Position numbers and translations under genes: made by a program. Below, piece after piece: positions 43,616 to 52,543 of a DNA stretch of 64,000 nt. The notes below the pieces were generated by a model. The model was given only the letters and a program-made list of their open reading frames with translations. It was not told the origin of the DNA and made no database searches. Position 1 is the first letter of the stretch; the number at the start of each line of letters is the position of its first letter. Source of the stretch: Rhizobacter sp964253025 (GTDB taxonomy: Bacteria > Pseudomonadota > Gammaproteobacteria > Burkholderiales > Burkholderiaceae_C); assembly GCF_964253025.1 (NCBI RefSeq), contig NZ_CAXUQC020000001.1:1860001-1924000 (forward strand). Direction: 5' to 3'.

Positions 43616-46600
43616 TCAACCAGCCGGGAGTGTCAGGTCCAGAACAACAACTCGGAGTCGCGCGCGGTCTTCGAGCGGTATGGCCGCTTTCAGTTGCACT
43701 TCGAGTTCCTCGGCCGTCTGCGGTGTGCTTGCCTGGGGTCGAGAGGTGGTACCCCAGCCAAACCAAAGCGTCAGGTAGATGCCGACCCCACCCGCGGCAG
43801 GATCGATCGAGTACAGCCGGTCCAACTGGTCACGCCACGCCACCCACAGCGCAGGGTGATCATCCTTCTTGATCTCGATAGGGACCGCGACGCGCGCATC
43901 GGGTGCCATGATCTCGGCGCGCAGATCTGCTCGCCGCTCGCTCGCCTGGGCCGTCTCCTTCCCGAGGGAGACTCCCGTGCGCTCGAGGCGGTCGCGTAGC
44001 TTGTCGATCAGCAGATCGCGGCACTGATTCTCAATTCGCGGGCGTCGCGGCCCGACTTTCGGCGGGTCACGCCAGAAACGGGCGAGGCTGTTCGTGTCGT
44101 CACCGACCAGTCTTGCGTGCATCTCAAGCAGGTGCTCGGCGACGAGCGCCGCCAGGTCCAAGGGGTTGGCCGGCGCCCGGTGAGACAGGGTGGCGGAAAC
44201 GCGCTGCGGCGAGGCGTGATTGAAGCTCGCGCTGCGAACCAGACGTGTCTGGTCCGACAGCGTCGCGTCGATCGCGATGCGCCAGGGGGCGAGAGTCGGA
44301 AGGGGGCGGAGTCGCCGGAGTTCGTCGCTCGCGTCGCGCGAGGCTATCTTACCCAGCAGGGAAAACAGCAGACGCACGTAGTCGCGCAACCGATCTCGTT
44401 CGCCGTACCACGCCACACCCGTCGGATACTCCGGCCGTGCATGCGGCGCGAACAGCTCAATGAGCCGTCCCAAAGTCATCGCTGGCAGACGCTGTTCCAC
44501 TGCGGTCGCGTGCTCTGCTTGTTCTGTGAGCGTCGATGACATGCGCAATTGGCGGGCGCGGCTTCCGCCCACAAGGCGCACAAGTTCGCCTGAGGCTCGA
44601 TGAGGCTGGAAGGTCATCGCGGCGATCAGCCACGCCATGCGATGGGGCGAGGCAAGACACGCGTTCGACAGCTTTTCGCGCACGAGCGGCCGGAGCTCCT
44701 CGGGCGTCAGATGCTTGTAGGCCGCGGGCAGCAATTCCGTGTTCAAGCAGCGCAGTTGAGCGGAACGCGCCCGTGTGGGGAAGGCCCTCAGGAGTCTCGG
44801 AATCACAAGGCGGGCGACCCCACGGAGGCGCGGTTGTCGTGCCAACGGCCACAGTCCGGTCACCGAATGTTCGGCCTGCTTGGTGATGCACTGTTCGCCA
44901 AACGTCCCCAACACATCGGCCACCAGAACAGGGCGCTCTTCGGCGAGCTTGAGGTACCACTCGGCCTGAAGATCCGTCCCATCGACCAGCAGGAACGCCG
45001 CAAGCTTTGCCGCAAGCTCGTCTCCCCACAGCATCGTGCAGCCGGCATCGTTCTCAAAGGCGAGCTTGGCCCCCAGTAGACACGGCGCTTTCAGGTAGTA
45101 GCGCTGTTGGGAGAGCGCCGACGCGAAGATGTCGGCCACGGACGGCAGGTCGTCGCGGGTCAGGACCTTTTGTAAGCCGTCGATGGCCTTGACTGCATTC
45201 GCGGCGGTGCTGCCGAGCCACTCTTCAACGCGCAGGGCAGGTGTGTCACCGGCGACTTCTTGGAGGCGATCGTTGTACGCGAGCGCGACGGCCTCCATCA
45301 CCCTAGGCTCTGCTGTACCTGCATGGATGTTGGCCATAAGGTCGGTATGCCTCACCCTGCGCGCCGCACGCTTCGCGGCACGTCGTTCCGCCTGCTTCTT
45401 TTCGCGGAGGTGATTGTCTCGGCGCCAGTCACCGGCGAGGGAAGACGACCAGCAGTCGGTCTGCCATCCCTGCGCTTCTGGGTGGGTCGACCGATGCTGC
45501 TCCACCCAGGCCTCCACGTCACCGAGTGAGAGTTCAACCCCAGCGCGCGGATCCAGCGCCGCACACGCAGCACTCTTGAAGCAATGTTCAGCGAGAGCCG
45601 GGGAAGGAGTAGTCGCCGCGATCTGCAGTTGCCAGCCATACCAGCGCGGTGGTCGCGGGGTCATATGGAGGATCTGGTCGGCCGACCAGTACTCTGACTT
45701 CACATCATCCGGGGATCGCGAAATTTCGTCGTACACGAGCTTGACGACACCGGTCTGCACATCCGGGTGCCGTGTGAGCCACGTCCGGATAGCCTTCGCA
45801 TCCTCACCCTGGAGCGCGCTCATTCCGAATTCGCTTAAACCCAGCGCAAGCCATCGCCGGATGCAGGCCAAGTCCGGCGCCGATTCGACGGCCAGAAGTC
45901 CGCGACCGATCAGCTCGCCAATGAGTCGCGGGAGATCGTGGTGCGCGTTGAGCATCTGCGGCGGCAACTGCCGCTCGACCAGTGCGTCAAGCAGGGCGGG
46001 ATACGATTCCGGCGGCGCGAGCGTCAGCAGCTCGCTCATCCAGAACATGCGGTACGACCCAATGAACCCAGGGGTGCCTGCAGGATCGAAATGCCGCAGC
46101 AACCGAGCTGGGCTCAGGTGCAGGGGGAACAGGGCCTTGAGTAGATGCCCCTCTAGTTCCCGACGCGGATCCACTAACCGCTGAGCTTCCAGGTCATCGA
46201 GCCACTGCAGCAACCGCATAACGCCACCGGGGAACTGGACCGACCATGCTTCCAGCGCATCCACCCGGATGTCGTCGCGGAGGTTCTGGTCGCTGATGAC
46301 CCGCTCAAGCGCGCTCTTGATAGCCGGCATTGCGTCGCCGTGACGTACCGCGTCGAGCACACAATCGATGAGCGCCTGGTGCTCGAGGCTGCTGTCGGGG
46401 TTCGCGAGGATCTTGATGAACGTTGGCGCCATGTCGACAGTACCCAACGCTCCGAAAGGGCCAGGGGCTCGCTGGCCGCTTCTGAACCAGACATAACGGC
46501 TCGCCTCTCGTTGGAAGGCGCGCAGAAGCTGTGTTTTGGCGTCGACGTCGAACTGATGGACGTCGCCGTAAAGGACACAGGCCAACGGGTCCAGATCGAT

Positions 46601-47689
46601 CAGCAACGGGCGCTCTGTGACGCAGACGGCGGCAAGCCACGCCAGAAGCCCGCGAAGTGGTTCGACCACCCCACCATCGACGCCCGTCATCAGAGCCAAT
46701 ACGCGCGACATCGGAAGTCCGCGCTCGATGATCAGGCGGGTGAGCGCCACCGCGGCGAGGTACTCGGCGACGGTGCGATGGCGAGGATACCGCCGGCGCC
46801 CCTCAGCCGTGAAAAGCGCTGTTGACAGGGTCTCGACCGGGCGCTTGATGCCGAGTTCGCTGCGCAAGCCGACGGTGGCGATCTCCCCGGGCTGCGCCTG
46901 GGCGCCGCCGACGACAAACGCTTCCGAGCCTGACAAGAGCAACACTGCGCACAACAGGCCGGCCTCCTGCAAGATCTCGTCCCGGGGTCGTGTCTTGTGA
47001 GCGCGTGCCTCGCTGATCGTAGGGTTGTGCTCGTCGACGAGCCGTTCGCACGCCAAGCGGTAGACGTCCATGCGACCATCGGGCCATTCATCTCCTACGG
47101 CCTCGACCAGCAGTCCCAGCAGGAGGGGGTTCCTGAGGAGGCCGTCAAGGTTCTGCGATTTGGCCCGCTCGATAAACCTGAGCGGATCGCCGACGCGGTT
47201 GGTATGTTGCGCCGCCAGGACCTGAATCTCGTGATCGTTGAGCGGGTCGAGGTGAAGCACATGCAACATCTGGTGCGGAGCGACCTCGGTCAGCGCGGCT
47301 TGATCGACCGAGGCGAGCCAATCGGCCTCGCGGCACGACAGACGAAAGCGCGGGCACCCCAGCTCGTAGAGACGTTGGATGATGAGGTCCATCGCCCCGT
47401 TTTGCTCGCCCGAAATGGCGCGCATCTCATCGAGGGCATCGATGAAGATCGTCTTGCCAACCCACTCGGGCGCGGACCTGCGGTTGACAAACATGCGCGC
47501 TTTCACGAAGACACAGCCCGGTGCACGCGCTTCGAGCTCGAAGGCGCGTGTTTTGCCTGCCCCGGGTTCCGCCAGCAGAACGTAGGCCTCGACATCACGC
47601 CACTCGGCGAGCGCGCGGCTCTCAGTGCCGTCTGGGTTGGCGCAGGTCGCAGAGCGCGGAAGCAGCGTGTCCTCCCGTGTGGCGTTCAT
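43616..47689 (-). CDS. NACHT-like NTPase with C-terminal PD-(D/E)XK-type nuclease
   Basis: Large protein of 1357 residues. Walker A is AEPGAGKT (40-47) and Walker B is IFIDALDE (D84, D87, E88), the double-acidic form of NACHT/STAND ATPases. RFRLSCRE fits the sensor region and RHRTVAEYLAA (about residue 300) the conserved NACHT HRxxxEYL element. A helical, repeat-like middle (about 350-1200) would be the ligand sensor. The C-terminus has a restriction-fold signature: E in IENQCRDLLIDKLRD, D1255 in RADLRAEI, and E1272/K1274 in VPIEIKK. It overlaps the recombinase stop by ATGA. The architecture suggests an anti-phage STAND protein with the nuclease at the C-terminal end; function is inferred. 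Confidence 0.75.
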   Translation of the reverse strand: MNATREDTLLPRSATCANPDGTESRALAEWRDVEAYVLLAEPGAGKTRAFELEARAPGCVFVKARMFVNRRSAPEWVGKTIFIDALDEMRAISGEQNGAMDLIIQRLYELGCPRFRLSCREADWLASVDQAALTEVAPHQMLHVLHLDPLNDHEIQVLAAQHTNRVGDPLRFIERAKSQNLDGLLRNPLLLGLLVEAVGDEWPDGRMDVYRLACERLVDEHNPTISEARAHKTRPRDEILQEAGLLCAVLLLSGSEAFVVGGAQAQPGEIATVGLRSELGIKRPVETLSTALFTAEGRRRYPRHRTVAEYLAAVALTRLIIERGLPMSRVLALMTGVDGGVVEPLRGLLAWLAAVCVTERPLLIDLDPLACVLYGDVHQFDVDAKTQLLRAFQREASRYVWFRSGQRAPGPFGALGTVDMAPTFIKILANPDSSLEHQALIDCVLDAVRHGDAMPAIKSALERVISDQNLRDDIRVDALEAWSVQFPGGVMRLLQWLDDLEAQRLVDPRRELEGHLLKALFPLHLSPARLLRHFDPAGTPGFIGSYRMFWMSELLTLAPPESYPALLDALVERQLPPQMLNAHHDLPRLIGELIGRGLLAVESAPDLACIRRWLALGLSEFGMSALQGEDAKAIRTWLTRHPDVQTGVVKLVYDEISRSPDDVKSEYWSADQILHMTPRPPRWYGWQLQIAATTPSPALAEHCFKSAACAALDPRAGVELSLGDVEAWVEQHRSTHPEAQGWQTDCWSSSLAGDWRRDNHLREKKQAERRAAKRAARRVRHTDLMANIHAGTAEPRVMEAVALAYNDRLQEVAGDTPALRVEEWLGSTAANAVKAIDGLQKVLTRDDLPSVADIFASALSQQRYYLKAPCLLGAKLAFENDAGCTMLWGDELAAKLAAFLLVDGTDLQAEWYLKLAEERPVLVADVLGTFGEQCITKQAEHSVTGLWPLARQPRLRGVARLVIPRLLRAFPTRARSAQLRCLNTELLPAAYKHLTPEELRPLVREKLSNACLASPHRMAWLIAAMTFQPHRASGELVRLVGGSRARQLRMSSTLTEQAEHATAVEQRLPAMTLGRLIELFAPHARPEYPTGVAWYGERDRLRDYVRLLFSLLGKIASRDASDELRRLRPLPTLAPWRIAIDATLSDQTRLVRSASFNHASPQRVSATLSHRAPANPLDLAALVAEHLLEMHARLVGDDTNSLARFWRDPPKVGPRRPRIENQCRDLLIDKLRDRLERTGVSLGKETAQASERRADLRAEIMAPDARVAVPIEIKKDDHPALWVAWRDQLDRLYSIDPAAGGVGIYLTLWFGWGTTSRPQASTPQTAEELEVQLKAAIPLEDRARLRVVVLDLTLPAG

Positions 47690-48837
47690 CTCTTGTGCGC
47701 GGCCGGCGTCGATGTGGACGAGGGGAACTCTCCGCGTGCCTGTGGGGGGTGATCGAGGAGACTCGCCGCAGGATTGGCTGCCGCTGCATGCCGGTGGTAG
47801 CCAATGAGCGAGGCTGTTGATCGGTGTCCGGTCAAGGCCATCGTCTCGGCAAGTGACATGTTTTGCCTCGCTGCCTCCGTCACGAAGCCCGAACGCAGGG
47901 AGTGCGCCGAGTACTCGTTCGACAGGCCTGCAAGCCGGGAGCGATTCCTCACGATGTCCCGCAACGCCGCAGGGGCCAGCGGCTCGGCCACTACATCTCC
48001 GCGACGCACGCGGCGGAAGAGGGCGCCGGATGTGATTCCCGCTGCGGACAACCAGGCGTTCAATGCCTCCGCCGCACGCCCCACGATGGGCTTGTCATTC
48101 TCGGCGCGTTCCGCGGCCGTCTGGTTCGTCTTCGAGTGCGCCAGGTGATAGCTGAACCCCTCGTTGGTGCGGCGGGTGTTCTCCATCGTGGCCGCGGTCA
48201 CCTCGGAGCGCCTACGGCCGCCGCTCGAAAACGCGAACAGCAGCAACGCGCGGTCGCGCAACCCCGAGAGTGACGTGTCGCAGGTCTCGAGCATCAGCTC
48301 GAGCGGATCCCGGGTCAGCGCGGGCTTCTTGTGGGGAAGGGCTCCTCGTTTGGCGTACGCGCGCCGGGTCTTTGCGAGCAGCTCGCGCACCCGCGGTTGG
48401 GCACACGGATTGGGTTGTTGCTCGAGCTGGTGGACCTTGGACAACACACTCACGCGGTGCACGAGAGTGTTGAGCGTCACAGCGCCAAGCTTGGCTTTGA
48501 ACTTCGTGCGCACAAGCTCTGCGTCGAGCTCGGGTGGCATTTCGGTCATGAGGCGGCCGTCGGCATCGGTGCGCTGGGCGTGCTCGACGAGGAATTGGAT
48601 CACCGCTGCCTCGGGGACGGGCAGGGCGATGGCTTGGCCATAGCGAAGCGCAAACCAGGCCGACCAGTAGCGCAACGCTGAACGGTAACTGCGCAGTGTG
48701 TTTTCCGATTCCCCTTCACGCAGCAGCGCCTGTTCAGCCCCGACCGCCAGTGAACCCAGCTGATTCGGGTCAAGGCGCGTGAGGCCCAGGGGACGTGCGG
48801 TCTGCAGGACGACGTCGGAGGGAAGGGCGGGAACCAT
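47686..48837 (-). CDS. Tyrosine recombinase/integrase
   Basis: Site-specific recombinase of 383 residues. The N-terminal SAM-like core-binding domain (ENTLRSYRSALRYWSAWF) precedes the catalytic domain with R209 in GGRRRSEV, K236 in HSKTNQ, H312 and R315 in HSLRSGF, H338 in TGHRS and the nucleophile Y347 in LIGYHR. All catalytic residues are present. Its stop overlaps the start of the NACHT-nuclease gene, so recombinase and NTPase are made from one message. A KfrA-like gene diverges upstream. It probably mobilises this module; no attachment site could be assigned. Confidence 0.92.
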   Translation of the reverse strand: MVPALPSDVVLQTARPLGLTRLDPNQLGSLAVGAEQALLREGESENTLRSYRSALRYWSAWFALRYGQAIALPVPEAAVIQFLVEHAQRTDADGRLMTEMPPELDAELVRTKFKAKLGAVTLNTLVHRVSVLSKVHQLEQQPNPCAQPRVRELLAKTRRAYAKRGALPHKKPALTRDPLELMLETCDTSLSGLRDRALLLFAFSSGGRRRSEVTAATMENTRRTNEGFSYHLAHSKTNQTAAERAENDKPIVGRAAEALNAWLSAAGITSGALFRRVRRGDVVAEPLAPAALRDIVRNRSRLAGLSNEYSAHSLRSGFVTEAARQNMSLAETMALTGHRSTASLIGYHRHAAAANPAASLLDHPPQARGEFPSSTSTPAAHKR

Positions 48838-48882
48838 TTTTATCTTATGTATGTCGTATGATATCTAACAGTACAGCGCATC

Positions 48883-48913
48883 TACTCACGATAACTATCC
48901 ATTATCGTGAGTA
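48883..48913. promoter_or_regulatory. Perfect 12-bp inverted repeat operator between integrase and kfrA-like genes
   Basis: TACTCACGATAA (48883-48894) and TTATCGTGAGTA (48902-48913) are perfectly complementary around a 7-bp centre. The site is in the 116-bp divergent promoter region, 41 bp from the KfrA-like start and 46 bp from the integrase start. KfrA proteins are known autorepressors that bind palindromic operators, so this is likely its site. Confidence 0.75.
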
Positions 48914-48953
48914 AAGATAGCCTGGGGTAGGGCGGAAATCAAGGAGTACGAAC

Positions 48954-49922
48954 ATGGGGCGTGGCATCACCCAAACCGACGTCTGGCAGGCCGCCGACGC
49001 GCTGCTGCTCGAGGGCGCACGCCCGACGATCGAACGTGTGCGCCAGAAGATTGGCTCGGGCTCGCCCAACACCGTCAGCCCGCACCTCGAGACCTGGTTC
49101 AAACACCTCGGCGCCCGGATCAAGGATCCTGGGGCGTTCGCGGTGCCGTCCGGTGTTCCCGACCCCGTGCTCGCTGTGGCCAAGCACCTGTGGGACGCGG
49201 CACAGGCGGAAGCCCGGCGCGACGTCGAGCAACTGGTGACCGAACGCATGGCGGTGGCCGTGGCCAACGTCGAAGCCGAAAAGGAGCGGGCTGCGCAGGC
49301 GGACCGCGCCGCGTTTGCCGCCGTGGCGCAGGCGAACCGCCAATCTGCGGTACTCGAGGAACGCGCCAACGAACTCGAGGCCGAGCGCTTGGCACACGCC
49401 CGCACACAGACCTCTCTCGCATCTTCAAGTCACGAGGCTCAGGCGCTGCGCCACCAACTGGCGGAACTGACTCACAAACTGGAGGCCGAGCGAACACAGT
49501 CCCTCGCCGCTGTCGAAAAGGCCCAGGAACGCGCCGCAGGCGCGGAACGCCGGGCCGCCCTCCACATCGAGGCGGAACGCACCGCCCGCAACCAAGCAGA
49601 ACAGCGCGCGACAATTTCTGCGCGCCGCGTTGAACAACTCCAAGCAGAAGTCGAACAACGCAGCGTCAGCCATCTCGACGCCGTGTCAACTCATGTCAAC
49701 GAAGTCGCCGTGCTTCGAGCGGAACTGACGCACTGGCGATCTGGTCACGCCTCTCTATACGCCCAGTTCCAGGCCCAGAGCGCCGAACTGAACACCGCTC
49801 GCGCACAGGTTCACGCGGCGGCCGCTCAAGCAGAACTGGCAGACAAAGTCATATCTGCAGTGCGGGCACGCAAAACATCCGTCGAGGTGGCCAGCCGGCC
49901 TAAACGCTCACGGTTAGATTGA
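48954..49922 (+). CDS. KfrA-like DNA-binding coiled-coil protein
   Basis: Protein of 322 residues. The N-terminal domain (MGRGITQTDVWQAADALLLE; GARPTIERVRQKIGSGSPNT) is the KfrA_N DNA-binding fold of broad-host-range plasmids. Residues about 95-310 are a continuous Ala/Glu/Gln-rich coiled coil. KfrA in IncP/IncU plasmids is an autorepressor with a structural or segregation role. Here the gene is chromosomal or island-borne and diverges from a tyrosine recombinase, with a perfect palindrome in between. AAGGAG lies just before the ATG. It may regulate the recombinase-NTPase operon. Confidence 0.88.
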   Translation: MGRGITQTDVWQAADALLLEGARPTIERVRQKIGSGSPNTVSPHLETWFKHLGARIKDPGAFAVPSGVPDPVLAVAKHLWDAAQAEARRDVEQLVTERMAVAVANVEAEKERAAQADRAAFAAVAQANRQSAVLEERANELEAERLAHARTQTSLASSSHEAQALRHQLAELTHKLEAERTQSLAAVEKAQERAAGAERRAALHIEAERTARNQAEQRATISARRVEQLQAEVEQRSVSHLDAVSTHVNEVAVLRAELTHWRSGHASLYAQFQAQSAELNTARAQVHAAAAQAELADKVISAVRARKTSVEVASRPKRSRLD

Positions 49923-50225
49923 ACTGGATCCTTGCTGACTACTTCCGGCATCGTGGCCATGGTCCGCCCGTCGGTCTTGAGTGACTGCCCGCCCTGGAGT
50001 CTACCGGCGCACGAGGTCCGCTTCCGCTGTGCATAGCTGACATCTGCCACGGGGCCGCTGTCGCAGCGACGGAACCGAGCTGTGACGGAGGGGCGCACCA
50101 GTCTGTCGTCAAGACGGGATCAACGGACGCATACCGTCGTCGCGGCTCACGGGCACCTGAGGTTGTCGTGAAGACGGAATCACCGGACGCGTACCGTGGG
50201 ATGCCCGGTTTGAGACCTGATCTTG
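49923..50225. other. Intergenic region with a direct repeat
   Basis: About 300 bp between the KfrA-like gene and the IS3-type element. No gene is visible; the only structure is the 34-bp direct repeat listed separately. Confidence 0.5.
50104..50197. repeat. 34-bp direct repeat, period 60
   Basis: Copies at 50104-50137 and 50164-50197 share TGTCGT-AAGACGG-ATCA and CGGACGC-TACCGT, about 30 of 34 positions. They lie between the KfrA-like gene and the IS3-type element and may mark an old element end. Confidence 0.6.
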
Positions 50226-50247
50226 CCCCTGCATTCCCGGACGCAGC

Positions 50248-51189
50248 CTATGCGCAATGTAGCGCCGGTTGTTCGAGCTGAGCGCGGCGGGATTGCTCAG
50301 CAAGGTGCCGCCTGAACTCGCGCGGCGATTTCATCTTCAGGCTCGAGTGCGGGTGTATCTCGTTGAAGTGTTCGAACGCGGCCGGAAGCTGCGCCAGCAC
50401 GACGACGGCATCGCTCAGGTCCATCCGGCTGACGTAGTCGCGCTTGAACGTGTTCACGAAGCTCTCGGCCATGCCGTTGCTCTGAGGGCTGCAGACCGGC
50501 GTGTTGATCGGCTTGAGTCCCAGCGACCTGGCCACGTTCCTCGTAGCGTGAGCGATGTACGCGCTGCCGTTGTCGCTGAGGAACTCCAGCGTGTGCGTGG
50601 CAGGGATCGCCTCAACGCTGCCGAAGCGCTTCTCCACGGCCTCGATGAGCATTTCGCAGACCGGCTCGCCAGGCAGGCCCTTGCCGTTCCACGCGCGGAA
50701 GGCAAGGATCTCTCGATCACAGCAGTCCTTCGCGAAGGTCGCCGTCACCGTCTCGCCGGAGTCGCACTTGATCTCGAACCCGTCGGAACACCAGCGCAGA
50801 TCGCTCGCCGGCACCGCGACCTTGCCCTCATGAGGCCTGCTGGACTGGCGACGCCTTGGGGCTCTGGGCAGCAGCAGCCCGCTGCCGGACATCACGCGGT
50901 ACGCGCGCTTTGGATTCACGCGCGCTCCGCCGACCCTCGCGCGTTGGCGGTTCACCAGCGCGCAAGCGCGCCGATAGCCGTAGCTGGGCAACGCAGCGAT
51001 CTGCTCGCGGATGTCCGTCAGCAACTGCTCGTCGGTGTCGGGCGTTCGCTGCGTGCGGCCATCGGCCCACGACTCGGATCGGTTCGCGCGTGCATGAACG
51101 TTTGATCGCGCCAAACCGAGTGCCTCGCACACGCGCGTCATTCCTCGTCCCCGGGCAACAAGGGCGAGCGCGCAATCCACTTTTTTTCG
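50248..51189 (-). CDS. IS3-family transposase OrfB (frameshift product)
   Basis: Catalytic half of the transposase, read in the -1 frame relative to orfA. The integrase core is intact: CSDGFEI, then LSDNGSAYIAHATRN, then NGMAESFVNTFKRDYV giving the D, D and E residues. The frame runs back through KKVDCALALVARGRGM. Production should need -1 slippage on the A-run at 51181-51187 (AAAAAAAG on the minus strand), so the true product is an OrfAB fusion. The start given is where the frames cross; no independent start codon is claimed. Confidence 0.82.
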   Translation of the reverse strand, partial: RKKVDCALALVARGRGMTRVCEALGLARSNVHARANRSESWADGRTQRTPDTDEQLLTDIREQIAALPSYGYRRACALVNRQRARVGGARVNPKRAYRVMSGSGLLLPRAPRRRQSSRPHEGKVAVPASDLRWCSDGFEIKCDSGETVTATFAKDCCDREILAFRAWNGKGLPGEPVCEMLIEAVEKRFGSVEAIPATHTLEFLSDNGSAYIAHATRNVARSLGLKPINTPVCSPQSNGMAESFVNTFKRDYVSRMDLSDAVVVLAQLPAAFEHFNEIHPHSSLKMKSPREFRRHLAEQSRRAQLEQPALHCA

Positions 51190-51530
51190 GCGGCGTACTC
51201 CACTGCTTCCTTGAGGATCTCGTTCTCCAAGGTCTTCTTGCCGAGCACGCGCTGCAGCTTCGCGATCTCCACCCGCGCCGCGGCCAGCTCCGACGCCGGG
51301 ACCACGGCCTCGCCGGCGGAGACGGCCGTCAGAGCACCTTGCCGTTCGAGCTTGCGCCACTGGAACAGCAGGCTGGCCGACACGCCTTCCTGTCGGGCCA
51401 CGAGCGACACGCTCATGCCGGGCTCGTACGTGCGCTTCACCAGCGCGGCCTTCTCGACCAGGGACCAACGCCTGCGGCGCTGGTCCCTCGTGATGACCTC
51501 GATGGTCTCCGTATGCCTAGTCATACTCAC
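51138..51530 (-). CDS. IS3-family transposase OrfA
   Basis: DNA-binding half of the IS3/IS2-group transposase, 130 residues. It carries an HTH (PGMSVSLVARQEGVSASLLF followed by QWRKLE) and a leucine-zipper-like helix (ARVEIAKLQRVLGKKTLENE). It reads through the A-run as EKKWIARS and stops shortly after; slippage at that run joins it to OrfB. Confidence 0.88.
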   Translation of the reverse strand: MSMTRHTETIEVITRDQRRRRWSLVEKAALVKRTYEPGMSVSLVARQEGVSASLLFQWRKLERQGALTAVSAGEAVVPASELAAARVEIAKLQRVLGKKTLENEILKEAVEYAAEKKWIARSPLLPGDEE

Positions 51531-51594
51531 AGTCCTATTCCTATCCGTAAGATAAGCGATAGGCTGCGTCCGGTCATTCAGGGGGCCAGCTCAA

Positions 51595-51676
51595 GACCTG
51601 CAACTCATCACATTTCGCATTGACCTGATCATCTGCGACACGGTTCTTCGCTTTCGGAGACCTGCAAATCATCACG
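51595..51676. repeat. Short direct repeat next to the IS3 end
   Basis: AGACCTGCAACTCATCAC (from 51595) and AGACCTGCAAATCATCAC (from 51658) are 63 bp apart with one difference. The interval lies just outside the IS3-type right end and is probably a relic of a disrupted gene. Confidence 0.4.
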
Positions 51677-51794
51677 TCTCGGTTCGGCATATTGGGTCTG
51701 CCGTGCACCTATGATGAAGTCGCGGACTTCGACAACATCACCCACTTGCAGACGCATACGCCTGGAGGGAGCAATTCTTGAGAGCACACGAAGC

Positions 51795-52091
51795 ATGACC
51801 ACTCGAGAAGAGAGCCTGCGCAGTTGGACATGGGGCAAGAAGTTGCTGTCCGAACTCACGCTCGATATGGCGCAACCGAGAGAGGTGCGCGACGCCGCCG
51901 CACATCTGGCGGCACGGTACCCAAGCGAATTGCAACTCAAGGAAGCTGCTGAGGGGGGCTGGGCCGCGAACTTCAACTTCCACCCAGCTCTGCCGGCAGC
52001 TCGAGACCTATTCCGAAGGCTTGGGAACGCGGCTTCCACGCCGACATCGCTTCGCCACAGACTGCACGTCATTCTTCGGCACATCGAGTGA
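51795..52091 (+). CDS. BPSL0761-family small protein
   Basis: 98 residues beginning MTTREESLRSWTWGKKLLSE, with VRDAAAHLAARYPSELQL in the middle. This layout (charged helix, then V-R-x-x-A-x-x-L-x-x-xYPS) matches the BPSL0761 family of Betaproteobacteria, of unknown function. The ATG at 51795 begins the family domain; the frame is open upstream. Its base composition is less GC-rich than the chromosome, consistent with the accessory setting. Confidence 0.65.
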   Translation: MTTREESLRSWTWGKKLLSELTLDMAQPREVRDAAAHLAARYPSELQLKEAAEGGWAANFNFHPALPAARDLFRRLGNAASTPTSLRHRLHVILRHIE

Positions 52092-52222
52092 GGGTTGACG
52101 ATGGCAAGTTCTAGAGGACGGCTGGTGGAGAATGCGCTTGTCCATAGGCTGGGGGCCGCCGGCTGGTTGATGGTACGCGTCCGGTCTGGGCACCTTGCCA
52201 GTCAGCTTCAGGCTGCAAGCGA

Positions 52223-52543
52223 TCAGTGGTTCACGCCCTTCCGGGCAGCCCTGAACTCGACCGATTCGCCGTCGTCGAGCGCGCTTACCCCCTCGGCGGG
52301 CAGCAGTGCTCTCACCGCTGCCAAGTCGTTTGTCTTGCGCAAGCCGCCGAGGGGCTGGCTTGCTCGAATCACGATGGCAAGCAGTTCGTCGTAGCTGACC
52401 GGTCCAGGGCTGTAAAACGCGTCTTCAGCTATGGATTCGGCGCCAGGCGGCGCCATAAAGGCCACGACGCCGCTGGCCAGCCGCCATTCGGCAATCAGAT
52501 TCAAACCAACAAGCTTCTTGAGCAGACATTCCCAGGCGTTCAT
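52223..52543 (-). CDS. Hypothetical protein
   Basis: 106 residues beginning MNAWECLLKKLVGLNLIAEW, mixed helix/strand pattern, with an acidic middle (PPGAESIAEDAFYSPGPVSY). No family is recognised and there is no strong ribosome binding site. It is convergent with the BPSL0761-type gene. A competing frame on the plus strand (52095-52394) seems less protein-like. Confidence 0.4.
   Translation of the reverse strand: MNAWECLLKKLVGLNLIAEWRLASGVVAFMAPPGAESIAEDAFYSPGPVSYDELLAIVIRASQPLGGLRKTNDLAAVRALLPAEGVSALDDGESVEFRAARKGVNH

Larger units (their letters stand above)
50226..51584 (-). mobile_element. IS3-family insertion sequence, IS2-like
   Basis: About 1.35 kb. Left end CCCCTGCATTCCCGGACGCA and, on the minus strand, right end CCCCTGAATGACCGGACGCA form imperfect inverted repeats continuing into GCCTAT. 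It holds orfA and orfB in overlapping frames with a slippery A-run. No clear target duplication is seen. Confidence 0.82.

Noticed and set aside
48954..49922. Evidence that the window is a plasmid, from the KfrA-like gene
   Set aside because: No replication or partition genes are present and both flanks carry ordinary chromosomal genes; an integrated element explains it better.
50101..50200. CRISPR-like array
   Set aside because: Only two repeat copies with one spacer-sized interval and several mismatches; no cas gene nearby.
52095..52394. Plus-strand frame overlapping the hypothetical gene at 52223-52543
   Set aside because: Ser-rich composition, weak start and no family features; the minus-strand frame is slightly better.
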